Source of the DNA: JAJPKK01 sp963802745
GTDB lineage: Bacteria; Pseudomonadota; Alphaproteobacteria; Rhizobiales; Xanthobacteraceae
Assembly (NCBI GenBank): GCA_963802745.1
Contig: CAWDKL010000079.1
Span: 22,406-86,405, forward strand
Reading direction: 5' to 3'
DNA length: 64,000 nucleotides
Every line of letters starts with the position of its first letter. The stretch's first letter is position 1. Below are positions 35,300 through 44,881 of this stretch, piece by piece. A program made the position numbers and the translations under genes. The notes under the pieces are model-generated. The model saw only the letters and a list, made by a program, of their open reading frames with translations, was not told where the DNA came from and did no database searches.

Positions 35300-38200
35300 G
35301 TGCATGAGATTTTCATCAGCTATTCGTCCAGGCACCGCGACCTCACGCAGACGCTTGCGGCTGCCATCGAGGCGCAATACGGCCCCCGCTCGGTGTGGTG
35401 GGACCAGGCGGGGCTGTACTCCGGCGACCGGTTCAGCCCGGTCATCACGCGGGCGCTGGATAACGCCAAGGTCGTCGTCGTCATCTGGACGCAAGGCGCC
35501 GTCACCTCCGACTGGGTCTATGCCGAAGCGGTGCGCGGCGCCGCCCAGCGCAAGATCGTCACGGTCCGCGATCCGGCGCTCGATCCGGACACGATCCCGC
35601 TGCCGTTCAACGTGTTCCACGCCTGCGAAGCGCACCACAACCGCGCCGTGCTCGACGGCATCGCCAAGGTGCTGGCCGGCGAAGCGAGCCCGCTGCCCTC
35701 GGCTGTGCCGGGGCCGGGGTTCCGCGCGTTCCTGCTCGATTCCAAGCAGGAGGCGTTGCCGGCGTGGGCGTTCGCCAAGGGGCCGGCGTCGCTGCTGCTC
35801 GCGAGGCACCGGCTGGTGCCGTTCGCCGATTTTCATGACCTCCGCGGCGAATTCGTGCGGTGGGCGACCGGCGCACCCGCCGACGCCCTGGGCGCCCCGG
35901 TGCTGGGCCGGCTCGTGCATGGGCCGGCGGGTCTCGGCAAGACCCGCGCTTTGATCGAGATCGCGGATGAATTGACCCGCGCCCATGGCTGGCTCGCCGG
36001 CTTCGTGCCGCCCGGTGTGCGGGCGCATGAATCCGCGGAGGTGGCGCTGGAGCGGCTCATTCTCTCCGGCGGCGACGCGGCAGGCCTGATGCTGATCGTC
36101 GATTACGCCGAAAGCCGCCGGGACGACGTGGTCTGGCTCGCCGACCGCCTGATGCGGCGCGCCGAAACCGTTGCCAGGCCGGCCCGCCTGGTGCTGCTGT
36201 CGCGCGGCAATGGGGTGTGGTGGCGCGAGCTGGTGCTAACGACGCCGAGCCTGCAGATGCTGTGCAGTCTTGGCGGCGACGCCTATGACGAGATCGCGAT
36301 TCCGGAAGAAATCCCGGTGCGGGACCGGCGGGCGCTGTTCGACGCCGCGGTCACGGCCTTTCTGCCGTACCGTCCGGCGCTTGCGCCCGATGCGGGTAAG
36401 AGGGGCAAAAGTCGTGACGTTTTCCACGGGTCATGGCCGGGCGAAGTCCCGGCCATCTCGAAAATCGGCGCACCGGGCGCTTCTGAACGAGATCGCCGGG
36501 ACATGCCCGGCGATGACGAATGCACCGCCACGACTTTTGCACCTGTTACCAATGCGGGCGCGCTACGCCCGCCCGCCGATGATTTCTGGCACAGGCTCGA
36601 CAGCGAACCCGACTATGCCCGCCCGCTCGCCGTGCAGATTGCGGCACTCCTGCATGTTGCGGATAGCGAGGTGGCCGCGGACCGCCCCGGCATCGCCTAC
36701 CTGCTCGACCGGATTCTTGGGCTTGAATATGCGCACTGGGGCAAAACGCTACCAATTTACCATAAGCCGAATGGCAAGACCGCGATCCACAACGGCGTCG
36801 CCCAGGTGACGCTGGCCAGCGGTGTGGCGAGCGTGGCGGCGGCGGAAGCGCTGATCGAACGCGACCCGTTTTACGCCAGGGCGAGGGACATCGACGTGCC
36901 GGGCATCCGTCACGACCTGGCGTTGATCTGCCCCGGCAACGATGACGGGCTGGCGGGACTGGAGCCGGATCTCATCGGCGAACACCATGTCGCCGATGTC
37001 GCCGGCGACGCCCTCGTCGATGCCTGCCTTGCCTGGTCGGGCGAGGACCGTGCACGGCGCCAGCACATTCTCACCGTGCTCAACCGTGCCACGCGGGACG
37101 AGCACGGGGCGAAGGCGCTCCGTGCCACCGATCAGCTGAAGCGGCTCCTGCACACCGAGGCCGCGACGCTGGGCGGCGATCTGGTCAAGGTCGCCCTGGA
37201 GACGCCCGGGCGGCTGCTCGACCTCTGTCCGGCCTTGGCGGCCGAACTCGAAGCTCTCGATGAGCCGGCCCTGGCGGCGATCGACGCGGAACTGCCGCTG
37301 CAATCGCTGGCGCTGATGGAGCTGTCGCTGTCCGTTGCGAGGCGCCGGGCCGACTTGGCAAGGTCTTTCTCGGCAGAACTCCTGCGGACAACCCCGGCAC
37401 GGTCCTTTTTGGCGCGGCTTGTACCAGCATTCTTGGCACGAAAATTGCTGCACGCCGCTGACGCGGCGGCGGGCGTTCCGCCTGAAGAGCGCGAGTCCAT
37501 ACTGAATCACGTCGCCGCGCGGGTGGGCACCCTCGGCATTCGCCTCTCCAACCTCGGGCGCCGCGAAGACGCCCTCGCAGCGTCCCAAGAGGCCGTCGAA
37601 ATCTATCGGCGCCTCGCACACGCAAGACCCGACGCCTTCCTCCCAGACCTCGCGACAAGCCTCAATAACCTCGGCATTCGCCTCTCCAACCTCGGGCGCC
37701 GCGAAGACGCCCTCGCAGCGTCCCAAGAGGCCGTCGAAATCCGAATGCGCATCGCACACGCAAGACCCGACGCCTTCCTCCCAGACCTCGCGACAAGCCT
37801 CAATAACCTCGGCATGATGCTCTCCAACCTCGGGCGCCGCGAAGACGCCCTCGCAGCCTCCCAAGAGGCCGTCGAAATCCGAAGGCGCCTCGCACACGCA
37901 AGACCCGACGCCTTCCTCCCAGACCTCGCGTCAAGCCTCAATAACCTCGGCGGAGACCTCTCCAACCTCGGGCGCCGCGAAGACGCCCTCGCAGCCTCCC
38001 AAGAGGCCGTCGAAATCCATCGGCGCATCGCACACGCAAGACCCGACGCCTTCCTCCCAGACCTCGCGACAAGCCTCAATAACGTCAGCGGACACCTCTC
38101 CAACCTCGGGCGCCGCGAAGACGCCCTCGCAGCGTCCCAAGAGGCCGTCGAAATCCGAAGGCGCCTCGCACACGCAAGACCCGACGCCTTCCTCCCAGAC

Positions 38201-39855
38201 CTCGCGTCAAGCCTCAATAACCTCGGCGGAGACCTCTCCAACCTCGGGCGCCGCGAAGACGCCCTCGCAGCCTCCCAAGAGGCCGTCGAAATCTATCGGC
38301 GCCTCGCACACGCAAGACCCGACGCCTTCCTCCCAGACCTCGCGATGAGCCTGAATAACGTCAGCGTCTACCTCTCCAACCTCGGGCGCCGCGAAGGCGC
38401 CCTCGCAGCGTCCCAGGAGGCCGTCGAAATCCATCGGCGCATCGCACACGCAAGACCCGACGCCTTCCTCCCAGACCTCGCGACAAGCCTCAATAACACC
38501 GGGGCAATGCTCTCCAACCTCGGGCGCCGCGAATACGCCCTCGCAGCGTCCCAAGAGGCCGTCGAAATCTATCGGCGCCTCGCACACGCAAGACCCGACG
38601 CCTTCCTCCCAGACCTCGCGATGAGCCTGAATAACCTCGGCATTCGCCTCTCCAACCTCGGGCGCCGCGAAGACGCCCTCGCAGCGTCCCAAGAGGCCGT
38701 CGAAATCTATCGGCGCCTCGCACACGCAAGACCCGACGCCTTCCTCCCAGACCTCGCGTCAAGCCTCAATAACCTCGGCGGAGACCTCTCCAACCTCGGG
38801 CGCCGCGAAGACGCCCTCGCAGCGTCCCAAGAGGCCGTCGAAATCCGAAGGCGCATCGCACACGCAAGACCCGACGCCTTCCTCCCAGACCTCGCGACAA
38901 GCCTCAATAACCTCGGCATGATGCTCTCCAACCTCGGGCGCCGCGAAGACGCCCTCGCAGCCTCCCAAGAGGCCGTCGAAATCCGAAGGCGCCTCGCACA
39001 CGCAAGACCCGACGCCTTCCTCCCAGACCTCGCGACAAGCCTCAATAACCTCGGCATGATGACCTCTCCAACCTCGGGCGCCGCGAAGACGCCCTCGCAG
39101 CCTCCCAAGAGGCCGTCGAAATCCGAAGGCGCCTCGCACACGCAAGACCCGACGCCTTCCTCCCAGACCTCGCGACAAGCCTGAATAACCTCAGCGGAAA
39201 CCTCTCCAACCTCGGGCGCCGCGAAGACGCCCTCGCAGCGTCCCAAGAGGCCGTCGAAATCCGAAGGCGCCTCGCACACGCAAGACCCGACGCCTTCCTC
39301 CCTGACCTCGCGTCAAGCCTCAATAACCTCGGCATTCGCCTCTCCAACCTCGGGCGCCGCGAAGACGCCCTCGCAGCGTCCCAAGAGGCCGTCGAAATCT
39401 ATCGGCGCCTCGCACACGCAAGACCCGACGCCTTCCTCCCAAACCTCGCGACCAGTACCAGCGTGATGTCCGACGCGCTGGCGGCGCTGGGCCGGCACGG
39501 GGATTCGGCGCGGGCCGCAACGCAGGCCCTGGAAATCTTGGCGCCGTTCGTGGAGCGCTATCCGCAAACCTACGAAGGTCTGGCCCGTACCATCGCGGCC
39601 GATGTCCTGAAATACAGTGAGGCCGCCGGGCTGCAGCCGGACCGCGCCTTGCTGGCGCGCCTGGCGCGGGCGCTCGGCCACGGCGGGACGGATGACGCGG
39701 AAGCGGATCCCGCGATCGCGGCGCTGCAGGCGAAGATCGCCGCGATCGTGGAGGCCGCGAACCTATCCGGCACGCTCGACGAGACGGCGCTCGCCGAATT
39801 GCCCGCGGAACTCGCCGATCGGTTGCGCCAAGCCTGGGCCGAACGGGGCAGTTAG
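35300..39855 (+). CDS. TIR - P-loop NTPase - TPR protein (NLR-like), frameshift in repeat 12
   Basis: The GTG start (35,300) opens MHEIFISYSSRHRD, a TIR domain (residues 1-125) with a candidate catalytic Glu76 in SDWVYAEA. Residues about 175-470 are a P-loop NTPase: Walker A GPAGLGKT (208-215) and Walker B LMLIVDYAE (263-271), followed by RPARLVLLSRG. A helical region leads to 14 TPR-like repeats of 46 residues from about residue 745, then a 130-residue C-terminus. The uninterrupted frame ends at 39,184. A 2-base insertion in repeat 12 near 39,061 shifts it, and the right frame resumes to 39,855 (corrected length about 1,517). This is the architecture of STAND/NLR-type immune sensors: TPRs sense, the NTPase oligomerises, TIR acts. 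Residues 366-419 come from an inserted element. Confidence 0.85.
36395..36556 (+). mobile_element. In-frame palindromic element inside the NTPase domain (157 bp plus 5-bp target duplication)
   Basis: The ends match as inverted repeats: GGTAAGAGGGGCAAAAGTCGTG on the left and, read on the other strand, GGTAACAGGTGCAAAAGTCGTG on the right (shown in two parts of a 22-bp match). The whole element is one imperfect palindrome with two inner hairpins (GGCCGGG..CCCGGCC and CGCCGGG..CCCGGCG). ATGCG flanks it on both sides (36,390-36,394 and 36,552-36,556), as expected for a target duplication. Element plus one ATGCG is 162 bp, exactly 54 codons with no stop. Removing it would join APDA to GALRPP without a gap. 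Confidence 0.8.
37532..39465 (+). repeat. Array of 14 near-identical 138-bp TPR-coding repeats
   Basis: Each 138-bp unit encodes 46 residues with the pattern LSNLGRREDALAASQEAVEI, xRRxAHARPDAFLPDLA, xSLNNL. Differences cluster at few positions: the pair before LSNL (GIR, GMM, GGD, SGH, SVY, GAM, SGN), the codon pair before RR (YRR, RRR, HRR, RMR) and T/S/M before SLNN. The DNA between variable positions is almost unchanged, including silent sites. That indicates recent expansion or gene conversion. Unit 12 has a 2-base insertion that looks like a join of two unit types. Confidence 0.92.
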
Positions 39856-39866
39856 TCTAGGGCTGG

Positions 39867-40139
39867 CCCCAAATGCCGTTCACTTGATCCGAAGTGCGCG
39901 CGTCCCCTCTCCCCATCGTTCTTCACGATGGGGAGAGGGTTAGGGTGAGGGGCAGGTCCCCGCCAGGACTTTCGGGGGCGCGCGCGCAGTACCTTTGCAT
40001 TCGCTGCTGCTCCAAGAGGCGATCGGTCGTGCCGTCGGGGCGCGGCCCTGCCCCTCACCCTAACCCTCTCCCCACGGCGTAAAGAACGCCGCGGGGAGAG
40101 GGGACGCGCGCACCCCGGGGTTAAGTGAACGGCATTGGG
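39867..40139. mobile_element. MITE-like element with terminal inverted repeats
   Basis: Ends: CCCAAATGCCGTTCACTTGA on the left; the right end TTAAGTGAACGGCATTGGG is its complement. Inside, two hairpins (CTCTCCCCATCG..CGATGGGGAGAG and CTCTCCCCACGG..CCGCGGGGAGAG) face each other around a ~100-bp core containing GGCGATCGGTCG. There is no reading frame for a transposase. The same design recurs at 44,205 and 46,494. It separates the TPR gene from the ccoN promoter. Confidence 0.75.
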
Positions 40140-40312
40140 TCCAGGGCGGCGGCGCAGCCGGCCGGCAGCACCCAGCCCATGCAATAATCCCGCAACAAGC
40201 CGATGCATATCCGGAATGGAACCGGGCCCGATCCGGGCCCGACGGCGAATTTCCTACGTTCCGTTCGCGCTTGCGAAAATTTTGCGTGCGATGCACAAAC
40301 ACGGCCAAGCTT

Positions 40313-40326
40313 TTGATCTAGCGCAA
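40313..40326 (+). promoter_or_regulatory. FNR/FixK-type box upstream of ccoN
   Basis: TTGATCTAGCGCAA fits the TTGAT-N4-ATCAA family consensus with one changed half (CGCAA). Its right edge is 71 bp before the ccoN start. FNR/FixK control of ccoNOQP is established in rhizobia. The box upstream of ccoG (46,788) is nearly its mirror image. Confidence 0.65.
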
Positions 40327-40397
40327 GGTGGGCGCCGTCACGCCGGGTCAATGAGCAGCCGGTCCGACATTGTACGTTTCCAGCCGATGGTGAAATC

Positions 40398-42053
40398 ATG
40401 GATGCGGTCGCTGCGCGCAAGCTGATGACGGGGGGCGAAGCCGGCCTGACGCTGGTCTTCATCGTGACGGCATTGTGGTGCCTGGTCGCAGCGTCCCAGG
40501 CGGCGGATGTGCCGTTTGCGTTTCACGCCTATCTGGGGGCCGCGGCAAGCTGTGCGGCCGCCTTTGCGATTCTCAACCATTATTTCGACCGGCCGGCCGC
40601 GCCGCCGATGCAGGAAATCGACGGCCGGCCCAATTACAATTTCGGTCCCGTCAAGGTGGCGGTGATTTTTGCGGTGTTTTGGGGCGTTGCGGGATTCATC
40701 GTCGGCCTGTGGGCCGCGCTCGAATTGGCGTGGCCGGCCTTCAACTTTGATTTGCCCTGGATCAATTTCGGCCGCATCCGGCCGCTGCATACGTCGGCGG
40801 TGATTTTTGCCTTCGGCGGCAACGTGTTGCTGGCCACGTCGTTCTATGTGGTGCAGCGGACCTGCCGGGTGCGGATCGCCGGGGAACTGGCGCCCTGGTT
40901 CGTGGTGCTGGGCTATAATTTTTTCATCCTGATTGCCGGCACCGGCTATCTACTCGGCGTCACGCAATCGAAGGAATATGCCGAGCCGGAATGGTATGCA
41001 GACCTGTGGCTGACCGTCGTGTGGGTCACCTATCTGCTGGTTTTTCTCGGCACGCTGATCAAGCGCAAGGAACCGCATATCTTCGTCGCCAATTGGTTTT
41101 TTCTCGCCTTCATCGTCACCATCGCGGTGCTGCATCTCGGCAATAACCCGGCCTTGCCGGTGTCGGTATTCGGCTCGAAATCCTACATCGCCTGGAGCGG
41201 GGTGCAGGATGCGATGTTCCAGTGGTGGTACGGGCACAATGCAGTCGGCTTCTTCCTCACCGCCGGCTTTCTGGGCATCATGTATTATTTCGTGCCCAAA
41301 CGTGCCGAACGGCCGATCTATTCCTACCGGCTGTCGATCGTGCACTTCTGGTCGCTGATCTTTCTCTACATCTGGGCTGGTCCGCACCATCTGCACTACA
41401 CCGCGTTGCCGGATTGGGCGCAAACGCTCGGCATGACGTTTTCCATCATGCTGTGGATGCCGTCATGGGGCGGAATGATCAACGGCCTGATGACGCTGTC
41501 GGGCGCGTGGGACAAGCTGCGCACCGATCCGGTGCTGCGGATGCTGGTGGTGTCGGTCGCCTTCTACGGCATGTCAACCTTCGAAGGCCCCTTGATGTCG
41601 ATCAAGGTCGTCAATTCGCTCAGCCACTATACCGACTGGACGATCGGCCACGTGCATTCCGGCGCGCTCGGCTGGGTCGGCTTCGTGTCGTTCGGGGCGC
41701 TGTATTGCCTGGTGCCGTGGCTGTGGGATCGCAAGCAACTCTACAGCTTGAAGCTGGTGAACTGGCACTTCTGGATCGCGACCATCGGCATCGTCTTCTA
41801 CATCTCCGCCATGTGGGTGTCCGGCATCCTGCAGGGCCTGATGTGGCGGGCCTACACCTCGCTCGGCTTTCTGGAATATTCGTTCATCGAAACCGTGGCG
41901 GCGATGCATCCGTTCTACGTCATCCGCGCGCTCGGCGGCGCGCTGTTCGTGATCGGCTCGCTGATCATGGCCTACAATCTTTGGATGACCGTGCAGTATG
42001 GCGAGGCGGCCGAGGTCGCCCCGGTCGTTCCCGCACTCCAGCCCGCGGAGTAA
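40398..42053 (+). CDS. ccoN: Cytochrome cbb3 oxidase subunit I
   Basis: A 551-residue, 12-helix haem-copper subunit of the high-affinity cbb3 oxidase. It holds the low-spin haem b, the b3-CuB centre and its ligands: HTSAVIFAFGGN, QWWYGHNAVGFFLTAGFLG, IWAGPHHLHYTALPDWAQ and the haem-binding DWTIGHVHSGALGWVG. It reduces oxygen at low concentration in the inner membrane. Intact. First gene of the ccoNOQP operon behind a FixK-type box. Confidence 0.97.
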   Translation: MDAVAARKLMTGGEAGLTLVFIVTALWCLVAASQAADVPFAFHAYLGAAASCAAAFAILNHYFDRPAAPPMQEIDGRPNYNFGPVKVAVIFAVFWGVAGFIVGLWAALELAWPAFNFDLPWINFGRIRPLHTSAVIFAFGGNVLLATSFYVVQRTCRVRIAGELAPWFVVLGYNFFILIAGTGYLLGVTQSKEYAEPEWYADLWLTVVWVTYLLVFLGTLIKRKEPHIFVANWFFLAFIVTIAVLHLGNNPALPVSVFGSKSYIAWSGVQDAMFQWWYGHNAVGFFLTAGFLGIMYYFVPKRAERPIYSYRLSIVHFWSLIFLYIWAGPHHLHYTALPDWAQTLGMTFSIMLWMPSWGGMINGLMTLSGAWDKLRTDPVLRMLVVSVAFYGMSTFEGPLMSIKVVNSLSHYTDWTIGHVHSGALGWVGFVSFGALYCLVPWLWDRKQLYSLKLVNWHFWIATIGIVFYISAMWVSGILQGLMWRAYTSLGFLEYSFIETVAAMHPFYVIRALGGALFVIGSLIMAYNLWMTVQYGEAAEVAPVVPALQPAE

Positions 42054-42059
42054 TGCGCC

Positions 42060-42794
42060 ATGTCGATGTTCGCGCGACACCAAACGCTGGAGCGGAATTC
42101 CATCCTGCTGCTGATCGGCATCTTGCTGGTCATCGCCATCGGCGGCCTCGTCGAAATCACGCCGCTGTTCTACTTGCGCAGCACGATCGAAAAGATCGAT
42201 GGGATGCGCCCATACACGCCGCTCGAACTCGCCGGCCGCAATATTTACGTGCGCGAAGGCTGCTATCTCTGCCACTCGCAGATGATCCGGTCCTTGCGCG
42301 ACGAGGTCGAACGCTACGGCCATTATTCGCTGGCTGCGGAAAGCATGTACGATCACCCGTTCCAATGGGGATCGAAGCGCACCGGGCCGGACCTCGCCCG
42401 CGTCGGCGGCAAATATTCCGACGAATGGCATGTCACCCACATGGTCAATCCGCGATCGATCGTGCCGGAGTCGATCATGCCGGGTTATCCGTTCCTCGCC
42501 ACGACCGACCTCGATTTCCGCGACATTTCTGCGCATCTGAAGACCAGCCGCGCCGTCGGCGTGCCTTACTCGGAAGCGCAGATCGAGCACGCGGCGGCCG
42601 ACCTGCAGGCCCAGGCCAATCCGGACGATGCGGGCGCGGATGATTTCCTCAAGCGCTATCCGAAAGCGGCTGTGCGCGACTTCGATGGGCGGCCGGGCCG
42701 GATCACCGAGATGGATGCGCTGGTGGCGTATCTGCAGATGCTCGGCACGCTGGTGGATTTCAAGCTCTACGACGACAAGGCCGATCTGCGCTGA
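42060..42794 (+). CDS. ccoO: Cytochrome cbb3 oxidase subunit II (mono-haem c)
   Basis: A 244-residue protein with one N-terminal membrane helix (ILLLIGILLVIAIGGLVEI) and a periplasmic c-haem domain. The haem site is CYLCH (Cys68, Cys71, His72) in REGCYLCHSQMIR, with the methionine ligand probably in PESIMPGYPFL. It passes electrons from CcoP to CcoN. It begins 6 bp after ccoN and is intact. The intergenic space behind it is abnormally long (see the insertion at 42,821). Confidence 0.97.
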   Translation: MSMFARHQTLERNSILLLIGILLVIAIGGLVEITPLFYLRSTIEKIDGMRPYTPLELAGRNIYVREGCYLCHSQMIRSLRDEVERYGHYSLAAESMYDHPFQWGSKRTGPDLARVGGKYSDEWHVTHMVNPRSIVPESIMPGYPFLATTDLDFRDISAHLKTSRAVGVPYSEAQIEHAAADLQAQANPDDAGADDFLKRYPKAAVRDFDGRPGRITEMDALVAYLQMLGTLVDFKLYDDKADLR

Positions 42795-42807
42795 CGCACG
42801 GAATGCC

Positions 42808-43054
42808 GATCATGGACACATTGTGCGCCGCCCCCCGAAGCAAACGCCCCCTCTTCACCTCTCCCCGCCGGGGAGAGGTCGGAGCACGCCGTGGCGCGAT
42901 CCGGGTGCGGGGGAGCCGCAGCATGACAGCCCAATCCGCCGGAAGCCCCCTCACCCGGAATGGCCGCTGACGCGTCCATTCCGACCTCTCCCGCCGGGGA
43001 GAGGTACGCTCAGCCGCTCGGTTGACCGAGGTTTCATGTAAGATCATGGACACA
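42808..43054. mobile_element. 221-bp insertion between ccoO and ccoQ with 13-bp direct repeats
   Basis: GATCATGGACACA occurs at 42,808-42,820 and again at 43,042-43,054, where it holds the real ccoQ start codon. The 221 bp between them carry two facing hairpins (CCTCTCCCCGCCGGGGAGAGG and CCTCTCCCGCCGGGGAGAGG, described as arms). There is no gene. If one direct repeat and the insert are removed, ccoQ starts 17 bp after the ccoO stop, a normal operon spacing. Confidence 0.7.
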
Positions 43055-43192
43055 CTCATCTTGAACCTCATCACATCGCTATGGACGCCGCTGTTCGTTG
43101 CGCTGTTTCTCGGGATCGTCGTCTACGCGATGTGGCCGGGCAACCGTGCCGCCTTCGATGACGCCGCCAAGCTGCCGTTGCGGGAGGATTGA
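43046..43192 (+). CDS. ccoQ: Cytochrome cbb3 oxidase small subunit CcoQ
   Basis: A 48-residue single-helix protein (MDTLILNLITSLWTPLFVALF then LGIVVYAMWPGNRAAFDDAAKLPLRED). This is the usual CcoQ pattern: a hydrophobic helix followed by a W-P-x-N/K-R motif and a short acidic tail. CcoQ stabilises the complex. Its stop overlaps the ccoP start (ATGA at 43,192 area). The ribosome site may have changed because of the insertion immediately upstream. Confidence 0.88.
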   Translation: MDTLILNLITSLWTPLFVALFLGIVVYAMWPGNRAAFDDAAKLPLRED

Positions 43193-44065
43193 TGATGGCG
43201 ACACCGGAAATCGACGCCGTTTCCCGCACCGCCACGACCGGCCACCAATGGGACGGGATCCGGGAGCTCAACACGCCGCTGCCGCGCTGGTGGCTGTGGA
43301 CGTTCTACGCCACCATCGCCTGGGCCTTCGTGTACTGGATCTTGTTTCCGGCATGGCCGCTCGTCGGCGGCTACACCGCCGGCGTGCTCGGCTATTCGAG
43401 CCGCACCCAGGTCGCCGCCGAACTCGCCGAATTGCGCCGGCTGCGCGGCGAAAAGGGTGCGGCCTTGGAACAGGCTTCGCTCGCGGCGATCGAAGCGGAC
43501 CCGGCGCTCTTGGCCTTCGCGCAGGCGCAAGGCCGGGCCGCCTTCGCGAATAATTGTGCGCCGTGCCATGGCGCAGGTGCGGCCGGCGCCACCGGCTACC
43601 CGAATCTCAACGACGACGATTGGCTGTGGGGCGGTTCGCTCGATGCGATCTGGAAGACGATCGCCTATGGGGTGCGATCCGGCCATCCGGAAACGCACGA
43701 GAGCCAGATGCCGGCTTTCGGCAAGACCGGCCTGCTCAAACCGGAGGAGATCGCTCGTGGTGGCGAACTATGTGCGCTCGCTGTCCGGCCTGCCGGTCCG
43801 CCCCGGCGCCGATTTGGCGGCCGGAGCGAAACTGTTCGCGGCCAATTGCGCGAGCTGCCACGGTGACGACGGCAAGGGCAAACAGGAGTTGGGCGCGCCG
43901 AACCTGGCGGACCAGATTTGGCTGTACGGTTCCGACGAAACCGCCATCGTGGATACCATCACAAACGGCCATGCCGGCGTGATGCCGGCATGGACCGGAC
44001 GGCTCGACCCCGCCACCATCAAGGCGCTTGCGGTCTATGTGCATACGCTGGGCGGCGGGCGGTAG
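43192..44065 (+). CDS. ccoP: Cytochrome cbb3 oxidase subunit III (di-haem c), one frameshift
   Basis: An N-terminal segment with the CcoP helix (WWLWTFYATIAWAFVYWILFPAWP) is followed by two c-haem domains: CAPCH (Cys122, Cys125, His126) and CASCH. The frame from 43,192 is lost near 43,755 (after LKPEEIA) and continues one base later as VVANYVRSLSGLPVRPGADL up to AVYVHTLGGGR at 44,065. Corrected length is about 290 residues, the normal size. The single indel in an otherwise perfect and usually indispensable subunit makes a sequence error more likely than a real mutation. Confidence 0.92.
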
Positions 44066-44204
44066 CTTGGTTGTAGCGGAGATCGGCGCGGGCTTGCCCA
44101 TTGAGAGCTCAGAAACCCAATGACAAAAAGCCTAAAGGGGTGGGCAAAAGGGCCTGCTCCGGTCGCTGTCGGGGACGGACATCACGCTCCGTGCGCCCAT
44201 TTAG

Positions 44205-44459
44205 CCCCAATACTGTTCACTTAACCCGAGGATGCGCGCGCCCCCCTCTCCCCATCGTTCTTCACGATGGGGAGAGGGTTGGGGTGAGGGGCAGGTGCCA
44301 GCACAGACGGCGCGGCCGATCGTCTCTGCAGCTGCAACGAATGCACCCCCCGAAGCCCAGGCGGGTCCCTGCCCCTCACCCTAACCCTCTCCCCACGGCG
44401 TGAAGAACGCCGTGGGGAGAGGGGACGCGCGCAACTCCGGGTTAAGTAGACGGTATTGC
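44205..44459. mobile_element. MITE-like element with terminal inverted repeats
   Basis: The left end CCCCAATACTGTTCACTTAA and the right end TTAAGTAGACGGTATTG are imperfect inverted repeats. The inside has the same two facing CTCTCCCC..GGGGAGAG hairpins as the element at 39,867. The flanking stretch 44,066-44,204 and 44,460-44,578 holds nothing that I recognise. The element lies between ccoP and the convergent regulator gene. Confidence 0.72.
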
Positions 44460-44578
44460 ATTTAGCCCCGGATGGGCACGGCGCGCGCGGCTACAACAAA
44501 TTTCGGTAGCCGCGCCGGGCGCCTTTGCGCACCCGTCGGCACGACGGGTCGAATTCAGCGGAATCCGCTTGTAGCCAT

Positions 44579-44881
44579 TCAGTCCACGGCGCCGTCGAGT
44601 ATTTCGCGCAAGTAGGCGACATGCCGGCCAAATGCCCGGCGGCCGGCGGGACTCATCCGCACGCGCGTTTGCGGCTTGCGATTCTCGAAGCGCTTTTCCA
44701 CCATAATGTAACCCGCCTTTTCGAGCGTCTCCAAATGCGCGCCGAGATTGCCGTCGGTTGCTCCCACCAGCGCCTTGAGCCGGGTAAACTCGATCGACGC
44801 CGTCTGCGGGGCAAGTGCATTGAGTGCCGCCATGATCCTGAGCCGCACGGCTTGGTGGATGATCTCGTCGGCACCGCTCAT
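44579..44881 (-). CDS. Winged-helix transcriptional regulator
   Basis: A 100-residue protein, MSGADEIIHQAVRLRIMAALNAL, with the winged-helix core FTRLKALVGATDGNLGAHLETLEKAGYIMVEKRF and a PAGRRAFGRHVAYL tail. This is the small 'HTH_34/MarR-like' family that often pairs with a membrane protein. Its start overlaps the end of that membrane protein gene (ATGA), so they form one operon. The target is unknown. The wider frame around it is a continuation without meaning. Confidence 0.85.
   Translation of the reverse strand: MSGADEIIHQAVRLRIMAALNALAPQTASIEFTRLKALVGATDGNLGAHLETLEKAGYIMVEKRFENRKPQTRVRMSPAGRRAFGRHVAYLREILDGAVD

Noticed and set aside
37532..39465. CRISPR-like regular repeats
   Set aside because: The unit is 138 bp, continuous, in frame and codes for TPR helices. 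There are no spacers and no cas genes.
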